DNA of 32,589 bases from Bacteroidota bacterium (GTDB taxonomy: Bacteria > Bacteroidota > Bacteroidia > Bacteroidales > Dysgonomonadaceae), in the NCBI GenBank assembly GCA_023388315.1, contig JAEWGM010000032.1, forward strand, positions 1-32,589, read 5' to 3'. Both the position numbers and the translations under genes were made by a program. Shown here one piece after another: positions 30,860 to 32,589 of the stretch; the first letter of the stretch is position 1, and the number at the start of each line of letters is the position of its first letter. The notes under the pieces were generated by a model, which was not told the DNA's origin, did not search any database, and was given only the letters and a program-made list of their open reading frames with translations.

Positions 30860-32395
30860 ATGTTTAAGAATCATCCTAAAGGACTACTCGCCGCCTCCTT
30901 GGCAAACATGGGAGAGCGCTTCGGATTCTACGTAATGATGGGGATCCTGACTCTTTTTCTTATGGCAAAATTCGGCTTGAACGAAACAAATGCCGGAATT
31001 ATCTACTCTGTTTTTTACGCGCTTATTTATTTGCTGGCACTGGCCGGCGGATTGATTGCGGATAAAACCCGAAATTACAAAGGCACCATTCTAACGGGCT
31101 TAGTGTTAATGGCGGTTGGTTATTTAATCATCACCATTCCCACCCCAACTCCGGTTCCTGAAAATAAATTTGTGATGTTTTTGGCATTTACGTGTGTGGG
31201 ATTATTTGTTATCGCGTTTGGAAACGGCCTTTTCAAAGGTAACTTGCAGGCGTTGGTTGGACAAATGTATGATGACCCGCGGTATGCAAAAATGCGCGAC
31301 TCGGGTTTTCAGCTCTTTTACATGTTTATTAACGTGGGGGCAATTTTTGCGCCCTTGCTAGCGCTTCTTGTGAGAAACTGGTGGGTAGAATCCAACGGAT
31401 TTGCATATAACCCCGACCTTCCTGAGTTGGCCCATGCGCATTTGGGCAAAACCCTTTCAGCCGATGGCGCTGTTCGATTTCAGCAATTGGCCGCTCAAGT
31501 AGGATACACCGGCACTGATATGACACAATTTGCCAATGAGTACCTTAACGTTTTTAACACCGGATTCCATTATGCCTTTGGCGTGGCCATCATCGCGATG
31601 ATTATATCATTGATTATCTATGTTGTGAACAAAAAAAGGTTCCCCAACCCGAAAGTTAAAACGGCTGCCGCTGGCGGATTGGCTCCCGAAGATGATATGC
31701 CCATTGAGGAAGTTCGTCAACGCCTCTATGCGCTGTTCGCTGTTTTCGCCGTGGTTATTTTCTTCTGGTTTTCATTCCACCAAAACGGGCTTACGCTTAC
31801 GTTCTTCGCCAAAGACTACACCGATTTAAGCCAATTAAAACTAAACTTAGGCTTCGCCTCGCTTGAAGGAGCCGAAATTTTCCAATCGTTTAATCCGTTG
31901 TTTGTGGTATTTTTAACGCCCATTGTGATGGCGCTGTTCGGATGGCTTCGCGCACGAGGCAAAGAGCCCTCCACACCCAAGAAAATTGCCATCGGTATGG
32001 GAATTGCCGCTTTGGCTTACATTGTGATGGTGCTTGGCTCACTGGGTTTGCCGTTAAAATCGGAAGTAGAAGCCATGGGAGGCCTCTCTAATGCTGCGCG
32101 CGTTACGCCTTGGCTGCTTATTGGAACCTATTTCATTCTCACGGTTGCCGAGTTGTTTATCAGCCCGTTGGGAATTTCGTTTGTTTCTAAAGTAGCGCCT
32201 CCCAAATTTCAAGGAATTATGCAAGGCGCCTGGTTGGGAGCGACTGCCGTGGGTAATCAACTATTGTTTATAGGAGCCATTTTCTACCGCTCCATTCCCA
32301 TTTGGGCCACGTGGACTATTTTTGTCGCCGCGTGCTTCATCTCTATGTTTACGATGCTCTTTATGCTGAAATGGTTGGAAAGAGTTTCAAAATAG
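30860..32395 (+). CDS. POT/PTR2-family proton-coupled oligopeptide transporter
   Basis: This 511-residue inner-membrane protein of the major facilitator superfamily imports di- and tripeptides with protons. The first helix has the family motif MGERFGFY (17-24); the first Glu of the usual ExxERFxYY is Asn here. GGLIADKTRNYKGTILTGL (about 63-81) is the MFS loop 2-3 motif, and FGNGLFKGNLQALVGQMYDD with FQLFYMFINVGAIFAPLL is the PTR2 signature. About 12-14 hydrophobic helices follow, with an FWFSFHQNGLTLTFF segment in the C-terminal half and SPLGISFVSKVAPPKFQGIMQGAWLGATAVGNQL near the end. It is a single gene with its own promoter and a 16-bp terminator. An amino-acid-fermenting lifestyle would fit, but that is inference. 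Confidence 0.95.
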   Translation: MFKNHPKGLLAASLANMGERFGFYVMMGILTLFLMAKFGLNETNAGIIYSVFYALIYLLALAGGLIADKTRNYKGTILTGLVLMAVGYLIITIPTPTPVPENKFVMFLAFTCVGLFVIAFGNGLFKGNLQALVGQMYDDPRYAKMRDSGFQLFYMFINVGAIFAPLLALLVRNWWVESNGFAYNPDLPELAHAHLGKTLSADGAVRFQQLAAQVGYTGTDMTQFANEYLNVFNTGFHYAFGVAIIAMIISLIIYVVNKKRFPNPKVKTAAAGGLAPEDDMPIEEVRQRLYALFAVFAVVIFFWFSFHQNGLTLTFFAKDYTDLSQLKLNLGFASLEGAEIFQSFNPLFVVFLTPIVMALFGWLRARGKEPSTPKKIAIGMGIAALAYIVMVLGSLGLPLKSEVEAMGGLSNAARVTPWLLIGTYFILTVAELFISPLGISFVSKVAPPKFQGIMQGAWLGATAVGNQLLFIGAIFYRSIPIWATWTIFVAACFISMFTMLFMLKWLERVSK

Positions 32396-32412
32396 GCAAT
32401 ACAATCAATATT

Positions 32413-32453
32413 CACAAAAAAACCGATGGGATTATTTCATCGGTTTTTTTGTG
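32413..32453. terminator. Bidirectional terminator after the peptide transporter
   Basis: A perfect 16-bp inverted repeat, CACAAAAAAACCGATG with CATCGGTTTTTTTGTG, has a 9-base loop. The A/T runs on each side give a U-run on either strand. It begins 18 bases after the transporter stop. Confidence 0.93.
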
Positions 32454-32460
32454 CCAAAAA

Positions 32461-32589
32461 TTTAAGAAACTGTTTTGAATTTTTTTATGTATTGTTTTTT
32501 AGTCATTTTTTGATGGATTTGGACTTTCGTTTCGCATCGAATAGCGGGCTACTCGAAAGAAAGGAAAGTTCAAAGACGCAAAAAAGGGC
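32461..32589. other. End of window without a recognisable feature
   Basis: AT-rich at first, then mixed. I see no ORF, RNA gene or clear promoter in these 129 bases. Confidence 0.5.

Overview
The window looks like a chromosomal segment of an anaerobic Bacteroidales species, probably of the Dysgonomonadaceae/Porphyromonadaceae type. This rests on a SusC/SusD pair, four sulfatases with serine-type active sites, promoter -7 boxes of the Bacteroidetes form TAnnTTTG, an LptD of Bacteroidetes type, the thrA-(ApgM-like)-thrC operon order and a pheA-aminotransferase-DAHP synthase/chorismate mutase cluster. The genus is an inference.

Positions 1-14650 form a polysaccharide utilisation locus. A 3'-partial sulfatase and a full sulfatase lead in, then a reverse-strand flavin reductase. 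The SusC transporter and SusD lipoprotein follow, preceded by a promoter and a perfect 18-bp palindrome. Next come a 51-residue membrane protein, a GH29-like alpha-L-fucosidase, an AAA_14/DUF4143 ATPase and two more sulfatases, closed by a terminator. The likely substrate is a sulfated, fucose-containing glycan. No sulfatase-maturing enzyme or sensor/regulator lies in the window.

Positions 14660-20112 hold a threonine operon: a promoter, a Thr-rich leader peptide not in standard gene calls, ThrA (aspartokinase/homoserine dehydrogenase), and one 865-residue ORF fusing the ApgM-like proposed homoserine kinase to threonine synthase. The fusion joint is built from intergenic-type repeat DNA.

Positions 20199-26738 carry lptD, rarA (reverse), a BASS-family symporter and an overlapping PlsC-like acyltransferase. 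Positions 26749-30690 carry, on the reverse strand, a phenylalanine/aromatic operon: pheA, aminotransferase, DAHP synthase/chorismate mutase. It is preceded by a complete attenuator: promoter, aromatic leader peptide MQHSNFTYSFWFYFYFNR, an 11-bp antiterminator and a 12-bp terminator with a U-run. A POT-family peptide transporter and a bidirectional terminator close the window.

A theme across the window is degenerate 7- and 8-nucleotide tandem repeats plus small palindromes. They lie between genes and also inside or at the edges of genes: the fucosidase N-terminus, the kinase-synthase linker, the aminotransferase stop codon and the leader of the second sulfatase. The most notable items are the two leader-peptide control regions, the fusion enzyme and the repeat capture.
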